In this document: positions 17,736 through 26,079 of the stretch, in pieces
Layout: every line of letters begins with the position of its first letter
Numbering within the stretch: position 1 is the stretch's first letter
Assembly: GCA_020249775.1 (NCBI GenBank)
Contig: JADCFA010000002.1
Span: 1-64,000 of the forward strand
Direction: 5' to 3'
DNA from: Roseomonas sp.
GTDB lineage: Bacteria; Pseudomonadota; Alphaproteobacteria; Acetobacterales; Acetobacteraceae
Length of the DNA stretch: 64,000 nt
Translations under genes and position numbers: made by a program
The notes under the pieces: model-generated
The model's database searches: none
What the model was told of the DNA's origin: nothing
Seen by the model: only the letters and a program-made list of their open reading frames with translations

Positions 17736-19111
17736 TGCGACTTGTCACCCTGGCAATGCTTGCTTTCCTCACCGCCATGCCGGCAGTGCAGGCGCAAAGC
17801 CGCGCAACGGAAACAACACCACAAAGCCGCAGCATTGCCCTGGATGCGGCGGAACGGCTTCTGCTGGAACGCAACCTGGTGGTGGTGGCGGCACAACGCG
17901 GTCTGGACGCAGCACGCGCCCAGCGCCTGGTCGCAGCCAGCATGCCGCCGCCCAATCTTTCGATTGGCAATACAACCGGCGAAGTCAATGAATACGGCCA
18001 GCGCCTGCAAGCTACGCGGTTTTATTGGCCAACCAATAACGTCGCTATCGGGCTGAGCGTGGTGGTGGAAGGTGGCGGGCGGCGTAGCCTGCGCACAAGA
18101 TTTGCCGAAGAACAGATCAGCATTGCCGAAGCGCAAGTGCTGGACATCTTGCGTCAGCAGCTTTTCCAACTACGCCAGGTATTTCTGCAAGCCCTTTTGG
18201 CACGGGCAAATCTTGATGTTGCCGAAGCCAATAAAGCTTCGCTTGATCGTACCGAGGCCTTGTTGCGCCGCCAGGCCCAGGAAGGGCAAATCCCTGAAGG
18301 CGATCTATTGCGTTTCCAGGCCAGTCGCCCCGCCATGGAAGCGGATGCGGCCATCGCAGCGCAAACCTATGCCTCGGCCGCGGCAATGCTCGCCGCCTTG
18401 CTGGCTGAGGATCCGGCGATTACCTTGGGATCATCCGCTACAGCCCGACCGCGCCTTGGCAATACGGGTCCTGTGGCGCTGGCGCCGAGCGGGCGGTTGC
18501 AGAGCAACACCGAATTGGGCCTGACGCGCGACCAGATACTTGCGGCGGCAGAAAACCGCGCGGATGTGCTGGTGGCGAAGCGCAATCTATCGGCAGCATC
18601 GGCCAATCGCGAATTGGCTGAATCGCAAAGAACGCGCGATGTCACGGTGGGTGTTGTTGCCAGTCGCACGCGCCTGCCGCAGGATTTGCAAGGAACAGCG
18701 ACCGCTAACAATCAATTGGGCTTGAGCCTTTCCGTGCCGATCTTCACATCGCGCATTGTGGAAGGCAATGTCGGTGTTGCAACCGCGCAGCAAGGCCAGG
18801 CGGAAGCCATGGCCCGCGCCGCCTTGCTTGGCGCACGGGCGGATGCCGCAACGGCCTGGATTGTCTGGGAACAGGCCCGTGCGCTTCGCGCGCTATATGA
18901 TGGTGGCGCATTGCGACGCGCCGAAGAGGCTTATGCGGTGGCCGAGCGCGCCTATCTGGCCGGTGGGCGGTCTTTCATCGAAGTGCTGGATGCGCTCCGC
19001 ACCTTGAACGCAACCCGCATTGCCGCCAATCAGGCGCGCCATGGCGCCTTGCTGGCATTGGCCAATCTGGAACAGGCGAGTGGTATTTCGGGCCTGATGC
19101 CGCGGCTGTAG
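17732..19111 (+). CDS. TolC-family outer-membrane efflux protein (CzcC-like)
   Basis: The 459-residue protein starts with a signal peptide (MLAFLTAMPAVQAQ, cleavage about residue 22) and shows the repeated alpha-helical hairpins of the outer-membrane efflux family: two OEP halves, each Ala/Gln-rich (for example AERAYLAGGRSFIEVLDALRTL near the end). It overlaps the RND permease gene by 4 bp and completes a tripartite CzcCBA-type exporter. Confidence 0.86.
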   Translation: MMRLVTLAMLAFLTAMPAVQAQSRATETTPQSRSIALDAAERLLLERNLVVVAAQRGLDAARAQRLVAASMPPPNLSIGNTTGEVNEYGQRLQATRFYWPTNNVAIGLSVVVEGGGRRSLRTRFAEEQISIAEAQVLDILRQQLFQLRQVFLQALLARANLDVAEANKASLDRTEALLRRQAQEGQIPEGDLLRFQASRPAMEADAAIAAQTYASAAAMLAALLAEDPAITLGSSATARPRLGNTGPVALAPSGRLQSNTELGLTRDQILAAAENRADVLVAKRNLSAASANRELAESQRTRDVTVGVVASRTRLPQDLQGTATANNQLGLSLSVPIFTSRIVEGNVGVATAQQGQAEAMARAALLGARADAATAWIVWEQARALRALYDGGALRRAEEAYAVAERAYLAGGRSFIEVLDALRTLNATRIAANQARHGALLALANLEQASGISGLMPRL

Positions 19112-19117
19112 CGCCCA

Positions 19118-19140
19118 GCGACCTGGGGATCGCGTTTTTT
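19118..19140 (+). terminator. Putative intrinsic terminator of the efflux operon
   Basis: Just after the TolC-like stop, GCGACC..GGATCGC can pair (one bulged base) and is followed directly by GTTTTTT. The stem is short, so it is a weak but well-placed terminator. The rest of the 150-bp gap to rlmJ shows only a small CCATTG-N7-CAATGG inverted repeat (19145-19163). Confidence 0.5.
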
Positions 19141-19263
19141 CGCTCCATTGACGACTTCAATGGCATCAGCGCTATCGTCGCTTCACACCCGCACAAATTC
19201 GGTGCCGGCCTCTGCCCCCACCCCATTGCGCCGCACAGCGCCCTGGCCCATCAAGCGGCTTGC

Positions 19264-20088
19264 ATGAATTACCGCCACGCCTTTCACGCCGGCAACCACG
19301 CGGATTGCCTGAAGCATGCGCTGCTGCTTGCCCTACTGGCGGCGCTCAAGCGCAAGCCCACGCCCTTTGCCGTGCTGGATACCCATGCAGGCTGCGGCAT
19401 TTATGATCTTGCCGCTGCGGAAGCCGCGCGCACCGGTGAAGCCGCACGTGGTGCGCTACGCTTGGCCGGAAACACCAACCCCGCGCTGGCGCCCTTTCTG
19501 GCAGCGCTGCAACAGGCGGGCTTGCCGGCCTGCTATCCGGGCTCTCCGGCGTTGATCCGCGCCGCGCTCCGGCCCCAAGACCGTCTGATGGCGGTGGAGC
19601 TTCACCCGGAAGATCACGCCAAGCTGAAGGCGCATTTCAAGCGCGATACGCAAACTGCCGTGCATAGGCGTGACGCCTGGGAAGCTTTGCGCGCGCTGAC
19701 GCCCTTTCCTGAAAGGCGTGGATTGGTGCTGATTGATCCACCCTTCGAACAGGAAGGTGATTACGGCCGCATCACTGAAGCCATGGCGCTGCTCCGCCAT
19801 CGCTTTCGCGCTGCCATCATTGCCGCTTGGTATCCTATCAAGCATCGCGCGCCGGTGCGCGGCTTTCACCATGCGCTGATGGAAGCCGGCATCGCCCCCT
19901 TGCTCGCCGCCGAATTATGGCTGCGGGAGCCGACAGACCCGCAAAGGCTGAATGGCAGCGGCCTGGTGGTGGCCAATCCGCCGCAAGGCTTTGCGGAAGA
20001 TGCCGCGGAAATCCTTCCCGCCCTGCTGCATGGCCTTGGTGCGGCTGAAGCGGGCGCGGGCAGCGCCGTGACATGGCTGAAGCCATGA
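19264..20088 (+). CDS. rlmJ: 23S rRNA (adenine(2030)-N6)-methyltransferase RlmJ
   Basis: The 274-residue protein opens with the RlmJ signature MNYRHAFHAGNHADCLKH, followed by the SAM-binding VLDTHAGCGIYDL and the catalytic DPPF tetrad (LIDPPFEQEGDY, about residue 158). It methylates A2030 of 23S rRNA. Its end overlaps the start of gpsA. Confidence 0.93.
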   Translation: MNYRHAFHAGNHADCLKHALLLALLAALKRKPTPFAVLDTHAGCGIYDLAAAEAARTGEAARGALRLAGNTNPALAPFLAALQQAGLPACYPGSPALIRAALRPQDRLMAVELHPEDHAKLKAHFKRDTQTAVHRRDAWEALRALTPFPERRGLVLIDPPFEQEGDYGRITEAMALLRHRFRAAIIAAWYPIKHRAPVRGFHHALMEAGIAPLLAAELWLREPTDPQRLNGSGLVVANPPQGFAEDAAEILPALLHGLGAAEAGAGSAVTWLKP

Positions 20089-21068
20089 AAGATCACATCG
20101 CCATCATGGGCGCCGGCGCCTGGGGCACCGCACTCGCCATTCAGGCGGATCGTGCAGGGCAGCGCGCCATTCTCTGGGCGCGCGATCCGGCGCGCGCGGC
20201 ACTGATCCACCAAAGCCGCGCGAATGAACGGCTACTGCCAGGGGTTAGCCTGCCTGATGGCATCAGCGTCACCGCCGATGCCGGGCAAGCGCTGGACGGT
20301 GCGGCTCTGATTCTGTTGGTGGTACCGGCGCAGTCGCTGCGCCCGGTGCTGCAAAGCCTGCCACCGCTGCCTGCCCCAGTGCTGATCTGCGCCAAGGGGG
20401 TTGAGGCAGGCAGCCTGCTTCTACCGCTTGAAATCCTGGCGGAGACGCATCCGGGCGCCTCGGCTGGCGTGCTGAGCGGCCCCAATTTCGCCCATGAAAT
20501 CGCCCGTGGGCTGCCGGCCGCTGCTGTTGTCGCCAGTCATGATGCAGGCTTGCGTGCGCTTGGCGTGGCGCGGCTTGGGTCGGCCGGATTTCGGCTTTAT
20601 GGCGGCGATGATCCGGTGGGCGCCGAAACTGGCGGCGCGGCCAAGAATGTGATTGCGATTGCCGCCGGCGCGGTGATGGGCGCGGGCCTTGGGGAGAATG
20701 CGCGCGCGGCGTTGATCACGCGTGGCCTTGCGGAAATCGCGCGCCTGGCTTTGGCCTTGGGGGGTCGCGCAGATACGGTTGCGGGGCTTTCTGGCCTTGG
20801 CGATTTGCTGCTGACCGCAACGGGTGCGGGCAGCCGCAATACGTCGCTCGGCATCGCGCTTGGGCGCGGCGAAAGCCTCAGCGAAATTCTTGCTGCACGG
20901 CAGGGGGTGACGGAGGGGGTGAGCACCGCTCCGGCGCTGGTGGCACGCGCGGCAAAGCTTGGCGTTGATTTGCCGATTTGCGCGGCGGTGGCGGAATTGG
21001 TGCGCGGCAGGGTGACGGTGCAGGAAGCCGTGGCACGGTTGCTTGCTCGGCCGCAGCGAGATGAATAG
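20085..21068 (+). CDS. gpsA: NAD(P)H-dependent glycerol-3-phosphate dehydrogenase
   Basis: The 327-residue protein begins with the dinucleotide fold IMGAGAWGTALA and contains SGPNFAHEIARGLP, the GAETGGAAKNVIAIAAG active-site block with the catalytic Lys, and GLSGLGDLLLTATG. It reduces dihydroxyacetone phosphate to sn-glycerol-3-phosphate for phospholipid synthesis. Two start codons are possible, ATG 20073 and ATG 20085; both lie inside the end of rlmJ. I prefer 20085 because the family begins close to the Rossmann strand. Confidence 0.93.
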   Translation: MKDHIAIMGAGAWGTALAIQADRAGQRAILWARDPARAALIHQSRANERLLPGVSLPDGISVTADAGQALDGAALILLVVPAQSLRPVLQSLPPLPAPVLICAKGVEAGSLLLPLEILAETHPGASAGVLSGPNFAHEIARGLPAAAVVASHDAGLRALGVARLGSAGFRLYGGDDPVGAETGGAAKNVIAIAAGAVMGAGLGENARAALITRGLAEIARLALALGGRADTVAGLSGLGDLLLTATGAGSRNTSLGIALGRGESLSEILAARQGVTEGVSTAPALVARAAKLGVDLPICAAVAELVRGRVTVQEAVARLLARPQRDE

Positions 21069-21116
21069 CGCAAGGCAGCCTCGCCAATCGCGGCAGATCG
21101 GGTCTAGCCTTCCCGG

Positions 21117-21854
21117 ATGCCTCCCAAGGCCGCCCGCGCATCGCGCGCCATCCTCATCACCCGCCCGGAACCGGGCGCGGCGGAAACCGCCCGGGCGCTT
21201 TCCGCGCTTGGCTGGCGCCCGGTATTGGCCCCGGCGCTTACTCTTGCCGCACTGCCCTTCAAGCCCCCGTCAGGCTGCCAGGCATTGGTCCTCACCAGCC
21301 GCGCCGCAGCCCGCGCGCTGCCCCCTGCCGCGCTGCCGGTGATTGCCGTGGGTGAAGCGACCGCCGCCGAGGCCCGCGCACGCGGTTTTACCGATGTGGA
21401 AGCGGCGGCGGGCGATGCGGCGGCGCTGGCCGCGCTGATCAGCGCAACCCGCCGCCCTGAAGCTGGTGCGCTATGTCTTGCCGTTGGTGAGGGCTATGCG
21501 CTTGACCTTGCCGCTGCTTTGCGCGCCAAGGGCTTTCGCGTCATGCGCCGTGTCGTCTATGCCGCGCGCCCAAGCGCAAACCTGCCGGGGCAAGCACAAC
21601 AAGCCTTGCGGGATAGCGGCATTCACGCAGCGCTTTTCACCTCACCCCGGCTTGCGCGCGAAACCATCCGATTGCTGCGCAAAGCGGGGCTTGCACCGGC
21701 GGCGAAACGCATCATCGCCATTGCGCTCAGCCCGCGCATCGCGGCCAGCCTTGGCGCCCTGCCCTGGGCGGAAATCCGCACCGCCGCGCGCCCGGACCAA
21801 GCCGCTTTGCTTGCATGCCTTGGCCACGCGGATGTGCTAGGTTCCGCTTCATGA
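21117..21854 (+). CDS. hemD: Uroporphyrinogen-III synthase
   Basis: The 245-residue protein shows the diverged but recognisable HemD pattern: ILITRPEPGAAETARALSALGW at the start, VIAVGEATAAEARARGF in the middle, and ALFTSPRLARETIRLL plus IAIALSPRIAASL in the second half. It cyclises hydroxymethylbilane for heme and, here, bacteriochlorophyll. hemC is not in the window. It overlaps the next gene by 4 bp (ATGA), which supports the hemD/mitofilin/HemY order seen in alphaproteobacteria. Confidence 0.82.
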   Translation: MPPKAARASRAILITRPEPGAAETARALSALGWRPVLAPALTLAALPFKPPSGCQALVLTSRAAARALPPAALPVIAVGEATAAEARARGFTDVEAAAGDAAALAALISATRRPEAGALCLAVGEGYALDLAAALRAKGFRVMRRVVYAARPSANLPGQAQQALRDSGIHAALFTSPRLARETIRLLRKAGLAPAAKRIIAIALSPRIAASLGALPWAEIRTAARPDQAALLACLGHADVLGSAS

Positions 21855-22963
21855 GCGATACCTCCCCCGCCCCCAAGCGCCGCCTTGACCCGCTATTGCT
21901 GCCGCTTTTCGCAGGTGGCGCGGTGCTGGTCCTGGCCCTTGCCTGGCTGATCATCACGCCACGACCAAGCGCTCCGGCCCTGCCCAACCTGGCCCCGCTG
22001 GAAGCACGGCTTGGCGCCTTGGAAGCGCGCCCCGGCTTCAACCCGGCGCCGTTCGAAACACGCATCACCGCGCTGGAAGCGCGGCCGCGCGCCACCGCCG
22101 CCCCTGATCTGGCACCGCTCTTCCAAAGGCTTGAAGCGCTGGAAGCCCGGCTTGGCGTGCTGGAATCCCGCCCGGCGCCAAGCCTGGATCTATCCAGCCT
22201 AGCCCCGCGCACCCTGGCCGAGACCCTGGCAACGCGGCTCGACCGCGTGACAGAACGACAGGACGCCCTTGCCGCCCGGTTGCAAGCCGCCGATGCCGAG
22301 GCTTTGCGCCGGACCGAAGACCTCGCGCGCAGCCTGCTTGTCCGCCTGGAAGCCGCCGAAAAACTGGAAGCCGAACGCATCGCCGCGGCAGGAGCGGCCA
22401 TGGAACGCCGCTTGGCCGGTGCCGAATCTGCGCTTGCTGCCCGCATGCAAGCCCTAGAAACAGCACAGTCGCGGATCGCGGCGATTGAGGCGCGGACCAA
22501 TCGCGTACAAGCCATTGCAGCCTTGCGCGCCCGACTGGATGCGGGGCAGGCGCTCGGACCCACGCTCACGCCTTTCCCCAATCCACCGGCGGCGCTCAGC
22601 CGTTTTGCCTCGGCCAGCCCGCCCACGGAAGCGGGGCTTCGCCTTGGCTTCGAAGACGCAGCCCGCATCGCCCGCGCCGCGAGTGAACCCGCGCGCGAAG
22701 GCCAATCCATTCTGGAAAGTGCTTCCGCCCGCTTGGCCGGGCTGATCACCATTCGGCGCGGTGAGACAATCATCTGGGGCGATGAGGCTGCCGCCGCCTT
22801 GGAAGCCGCGCGCCGCGCCCTGGAAGCGGGCGATCTGCCGGGCGCGCTTGCCAGGCTTGCCCCCCTGCCGCCCGCCGCCCGTGCCGCGCTTGGCGCATGG
22901 GAAGCGGATGCCCAGGCGCTGCTCGCGGCACGCGCTGCCATCATCACCCTGGCCGGGGGCTGA
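21851..22963 (+). CDS. Mitofilin-like inner-membrane protein (COG4223 type)
   Basis: The 370-residue protein has one N-terminal membrane helix (LLLPLFAGGAVLVLALAWLII), then a repetitive Ala/Glu/Arg-rich coiled-coil region with recurring 'LEAR' units, and a C-terminal helical domain. This architecture and its place between hemD and HemY match the alphaproteobacterial mitofilin homologues, thought to shape inner-membrane contacts. I start it at the ATG at 21851 rather than the ORF-track start at 21815, which lies well inside hemD. No catalytic residues are visible. Confidence 0.78.
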   Translation: MSDTSPAPKRRLDPLLLPLFAGGAVLVLALAWLIITPRPSAPALPNLAPLEARLGALEARPGFNPAPFETRITALEARPRATAAPDLAPLFQRLEALEARLGVLESRPAPSLDLSSLAPRTLAETLATRLDRVTERQDALAARLQAADAEALRRTEDLARSLLVRLEAAEKLEAERIAAAGAAMERRLAGAESALAARMQALETAQSRIAAIEARTNRVQAIAALRARLDAGQALGPTLTPFPNPPAALSRFASASPPTEAGLRLGFEDAARIARAASEPAREGQSILESASARLAGLITIRRGETIIWGDEAAAALEAARRALEAGDLPGALARLAPLPPAARAALGAWEADAQALLAARAAIITLAGG

Positions 22964-22969
22964 GGCGCC

Positions 22970-24217
22970 ATGCGCAAGGCGCTTTTGCTGCTGGCAGCGC
23001 TGGTTGCCGTTGCAGCGCTCACGCTTTGGCTGCTCCGGCTTGGCGGTTCGGTGGAAATTCGCGCGGGCGAATTCTGGATCGGCCTGCCCGTGCCGGTGGC
23101 AGCCGCGCTTTTGGCGCTTGGCTTTATTCTGCTGCATGGCGGTTTGCGGCTTTGGGCCTGGTCTCGCGGCGTACCGGGCAGGATGGGGCTGCGCCGCGCC
23201 GCCCGGCGCCGCGCGGATGGCGATGCGGCCATCACCCGCGCCCTGATTGCGCTTGGCGCCGGCACCGCCCCGCGCGCCTTGGAAGAAACCCGCCGCGCCC
23301 GTGCGCTGCTAGGCGATACGCCGCAAACCCTATTGTTGGCTGCCGAGGCTGAGAAACTCGCAGGCAAGGAAGACGCTGCCGCCGCGATTTTCAAGAAATT
23401 GTCAGAAGATTCTGGGGCGCGCTTCTTGGGCTTGCGTGGGTTGTTGCGCCAGGCGATGCAACGCGAGGATTGGCCCGAAGCCCAGCGCCTGGCGCGGGAA
23501 GCTGAGGCGACGCAACCAGGTGCGGCGTGGCTTCGCGAAGAACGCCGGCTGCTCGCGGAACGGACACGGGATTGGCGTGAAGCCTTGGCCTTGACCCCGC
23601 CCGATGGGCCACGCGCTGCCTTTGCCCTGGCAGCCGCAGCGGCGGAACCCGATGCGTCCAAGGCGGCAGAATTGGAAAAACAAGCGGTTGCCGCCGATGC
23701 GAGATTTACCCCGGCGGCTTTGGCGCAGGCGGCGCGGCTGATGGCGGCGGGCAGCCAGCGCCGTGCGCGCAATGTGTTGGAAGCGGCCTGGAATGCCGCG
23801 CCGCATCCTGATTTGGGCACCGCCTGGATCGAAGCCGTGCCGGCACCGCTCGCCCGCGTGAAGGCGGTGGAAGACCTGACGCATCGCAACCCAACCCATC
23901 CCGAAGCGCGGCTTTTGATGGCGCGTGTGGCGCTGGCGGCAGGGCTGACAGGGCGTGCGCGCAGCGAATTGGATGGCTTGCTCTCAAGCGGTGCGGCGGA
24001 TCGGCGGGCCTTTCTGCTTTTCGCGGAATTGGAGCGCGCGGAACATGGCGATAGCGCCGAAGGCCGCGCGGCAGAGGCTGCTTGGCTCCGTGAAGCCGCC
24101 AATGCTGTCGGCGCGCCGCGCTGGCGCTGCGATGCCTGCGGGGCGGAACACAGCGCCTGGAAGCCCGATTGTGCGGCTTGTGGCGCGCTTGGGCGCATCG
24201 GCTGGTCGCGCAACTGA
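22970..24217 (+). CDS. HemY-like TPR membrane protein with C-terminal zinc ribbon
   Basis: The 415-residue protein has two N-terminal membrane helices (ALLLLAALVAVAALTLWLL and a second ending near residue 65), the HemY N-domain motif VEIRAGEFWIGLPVPV, then TPR-like helical repeats. The C-terminus holds two CxxC pairs (CDACGAEHSAWKPDCAACG), a rubredoxin-like zinc ribbon found in alphaproteobacterial HemY homologues. It is not protoporphyrinogen oxidase; the name comes from its heme-cluster location, and its function is not established. Confidence 0.8.
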   Translation: MRKALLLLAALVAVAALTLWLLRLGGSVEIRAGEFWIGLPVPVAAALLALGFILLHGGLRLWAWSRGVPGRMGLRRAARRRADGDAAITRALIALGAGTAPRALEETRRARALLGDTPQTLLLAAEAEKLAGKEDAAAAIFKKLSEDSGARFLGLRGLLRQAMQREDWPEAQRLAREAEATQPGAAWLREERRLLAERTRDWREALALTPPDGPRAAFALAAAAAEPDASKAAELEKQAVAADARFTPAALAQAARLMAAGSQRRARNVLEAAWNAAPHPDLGTAWIEAVPAPLARVKAVEDLTHRNPTHPEARLLMARVALAAGLTGRARSELDGLLSSGAADRRAFLLFAELERAEHGDSAEGRAAEAAWLREAANAVGAPRWRCDACGAEHSAWKPDCAACGALGRIGWSRN

Positions 24218-24284
24218 AGTACTGCACCTTGCCCGATGGCGCGGGCGCTGTATGGAGGCGCCAGGATTTGACAAGGAATTGGCC

Positions 24285-24989
24285 ATGGCCCTGACCCCCG
24301 CCCAAAAGACCGCGCTTGAAGCGGTTACCACCGCAACGCTGACCACCGTTCTGCTGAAGAAGGGCGTTCGCTTCTGCTACATCGCGGGATCGAACCCGAT
24401 CGTGCCCGGGGATCGCCGCCGTATTGTGGGGCCCGCCTTCACGCTCCGCTTCACGCCGACGCGGGAAGATTTGGCAACGGTGGATAGCTGGTCCTCACCA
24501 CGTTCCACGCGCGCCGCGATTGAAGAAATGCCGGCGGGCTGCGTGGCTGTGGCTGATGCGATGGGCAGCAAGGCGGCTGGCATTTTCGGCGATATCCTGT
24601 GTGCGCGTATGGCGAGAAAGGGTGTCGCCGGGCTGGTGACAGATGGCGTGGTGCGTGATGGCGCGGGCGTGATCGGCACGGGCTTGCCGGTTTATTGCCA
24701 GGGCTATGTGGCGCCAGCTTCTGTGGCCGCGCTGAATTTCGTGGGCTGGCAGGAAACCATTGGCTGCGGCGGTGTCACCGTTGTGCCGGGCGACATCATT
24801 GTGGCGGATGCCGATGGCGCGGTGGTGATACCGCAAGCGCTGCTGGATGCCGTGGTGGAAGCCGCGGTGGAACAGGAACGGCTGGAAGCTTGGATCATGG
24901 AAGAAGTGGGCAAGGGCCTGCCGCTACCGGGGCTCTATCCGCCGAATGCGGAAACCAAGGCGCGGTATGAGGCAAGCCGCAAGGGTTGA
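24285..24989 (+). CDS. RraA-like / 4-hydroxy-4-methyl-2-oxoglutarate aldolase family protein
   Basis: The 234-residue protein matches the RraA/HMG-aldolase fold: GDILCARMARKGVAGLVTDG followed by GVVRD with the substrate-binding Arg and metal-binding Asp, and VVPGDIIVADADGAVVIP near the end. Members either cleave 2-oxo acids or regulate RNase E; the isolated sequence fits the aldolase-type members better, but this is inferred. I chose ATG 24285, preceded by AAGGA at good spacing, over the ATG at 24252. Its stop is 3 bp from the convergent exonuclease gene. Confidence 0.82.
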   Translation: MALTPAQKTALEAVTTATLTTVLLKKGVRFCYIAGSNPIVPGDRRRIVGPAFTLRFTPTREDLATVDSWSSPRSTRAAIEEMPAGCVAVADAMGSKAAGIFGDILCARMARKGVAGLVTDGVVRDGAGVIGTGLPVYCQGYVAPASVAALNFVGWQETIGCGGVTVVPGDIIVADADGAVVIPQALLDAVVEAAVEQERLEAWIMEEVGKGLPLPGLYPPNAETKARYEASRKG

Positions 24990-24992
24990 TCC

Positions 24993-26030
24993 TTACGCGG
25001 CTGTCTCCTCGTCTTCCTCACCGCGTCCAATCAGATTGAGTGCCCGGCCCCTGATGCCCTGAAGCCCAAGCGCATGGATCAGCGCATCTTCGCGCCCATG
25101 CGTCACCCATACCTCCTGCGCGCCGGTCTCCGCGCAGGTTGCCAGCAGCTCATCCCAATCGGCGTGATCGGAAATCACCAGCGGCAATTCCACACCACCC
25201 TGGCGCGCGCGTTGCCGCACCCCCATCCAGCCCGAGGCATTGGCAACCACCGGTTCCGCAAGCCGCCTTGCCCAGCGATCGGCAATGGCTGAAGGAGGGG
25301 CAAGTACAATCGCACCCTTCAGCGCATCCTTGCGCGCCACCGTGGCGCCGCGCAGCGAACCAAGCGGGATGCCCAATGCCTCATAAACATCGCAAAGTCC
25401 CTGATGCGAGCCATGTAAATGGATCGGGCGATCATAGCCCGCCTGGCGCAGCATGCGGATCAGGCGCTGGCATTTGCCGAGCGCATAGCAGCCAATCACA
25501 TGGGTGCGTTCGGGGAATAGCGCGGCGGAACGCAACAGGCGGGCAATCTCCCCCATCGCATCCGGGTGGCGGAATACTGGCAGCGCGAAAGTTGCTTCCG
25601 TGATGAACACATCGCAGCGTTCAACTTCAAACGCAGTGCAGCTTGGATCAGCGCGGCGCTTGTAATCGCCGGAAACCACCACGCGGCTGCCTCGCCATTC
25701 GAGCGCGATCTGCGCTGAGCCCAGCACATGCCCCGCCGGGCGCAGCCAAAGCTTCACGCCCTTGATAGTAATCACCTCCCCATAGCGCAGCGCCTGGTGC
25801 GTGGCGCCAGCGCGGCCATCGCCGAGCCGCGCGGTCATGATGGCGAGTGTCTCCGGCGTGGCGAGCACCGCCGCATGACCGGGGCGCGCATGGTCCGAAT
25901 GGCCATGGCTGATCACGGCGCGATCCACGGCACGCAGCGGGTCAATGAAAAACCCACCCGGTTCGCAGAATAGGCCCGCAGGGGTCACTTTCAGCCAGGT
26001 CTCGGGATGGGGGGCGGTGGTGAAGGCCAT
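24993..26030 (-). CDS. Ligase-associated DNA exonuclease (metallo-beta-lactamase/beta-CASP-like)
   Basis: The 345-residue protein has the MBL metal-binding motif SHGHSDHARPGH (about residues 41-52), the second metal site GHVLGSAQI, and VVSGDYKRRADPSC. This matches the exonuclease usually encoded with an ATP-dependent DNA ligase and an Lhr-type helicase. It may process DNA ends during repair. Here it is divergent from the helicase gene, with only 49 bp between the starts, and no ligase gene lies between them. Confidence 0.85.
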   Translation of the reverse strand: MAFTTAPHPETWLKVTPAGLFCEPGGFFIDPLRAVDRAVISHGHSDHARPGHAAVLATPETLAIMTARLGDGRAGATHQALRYGEVITIKGVKLWLRPAGHVLGSAQIALEWRGSRVVVSGDYKRRADPSCTAFEVERCDVFITEATFALPVFRHPDAMGEIARLLRSAALFPERTHVIGCYALGKCQRLIRMLRQAGYDRPIHLHGSHQGLCDVYEALGIPLGSLRGATVARKDALKGAIVLAPPSAIADRWARRLAEPVVANASGWMGVRQRARQGGVELPLVISDHADWDELLATCAETGAQEVWVTHGREDALIHALGLQGIRGRALNLIGRGEEDEETAA

Positions 26031-26079
26031 GTGGTTCCGGTCTTGCGTCGGCGGCGTGTCGCGCCATAGATAGCGCTGA

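Noticed and set aside
21727-24213. 828-codon minus-strand ORF antisense to hemD, mitofilin-like and HemY
   Set aside because: Its translation is Ser/Ala/Arg-rich with no domain, and it is the mirror of three well-supported genes in GC-rich DNA; it is a shadow.
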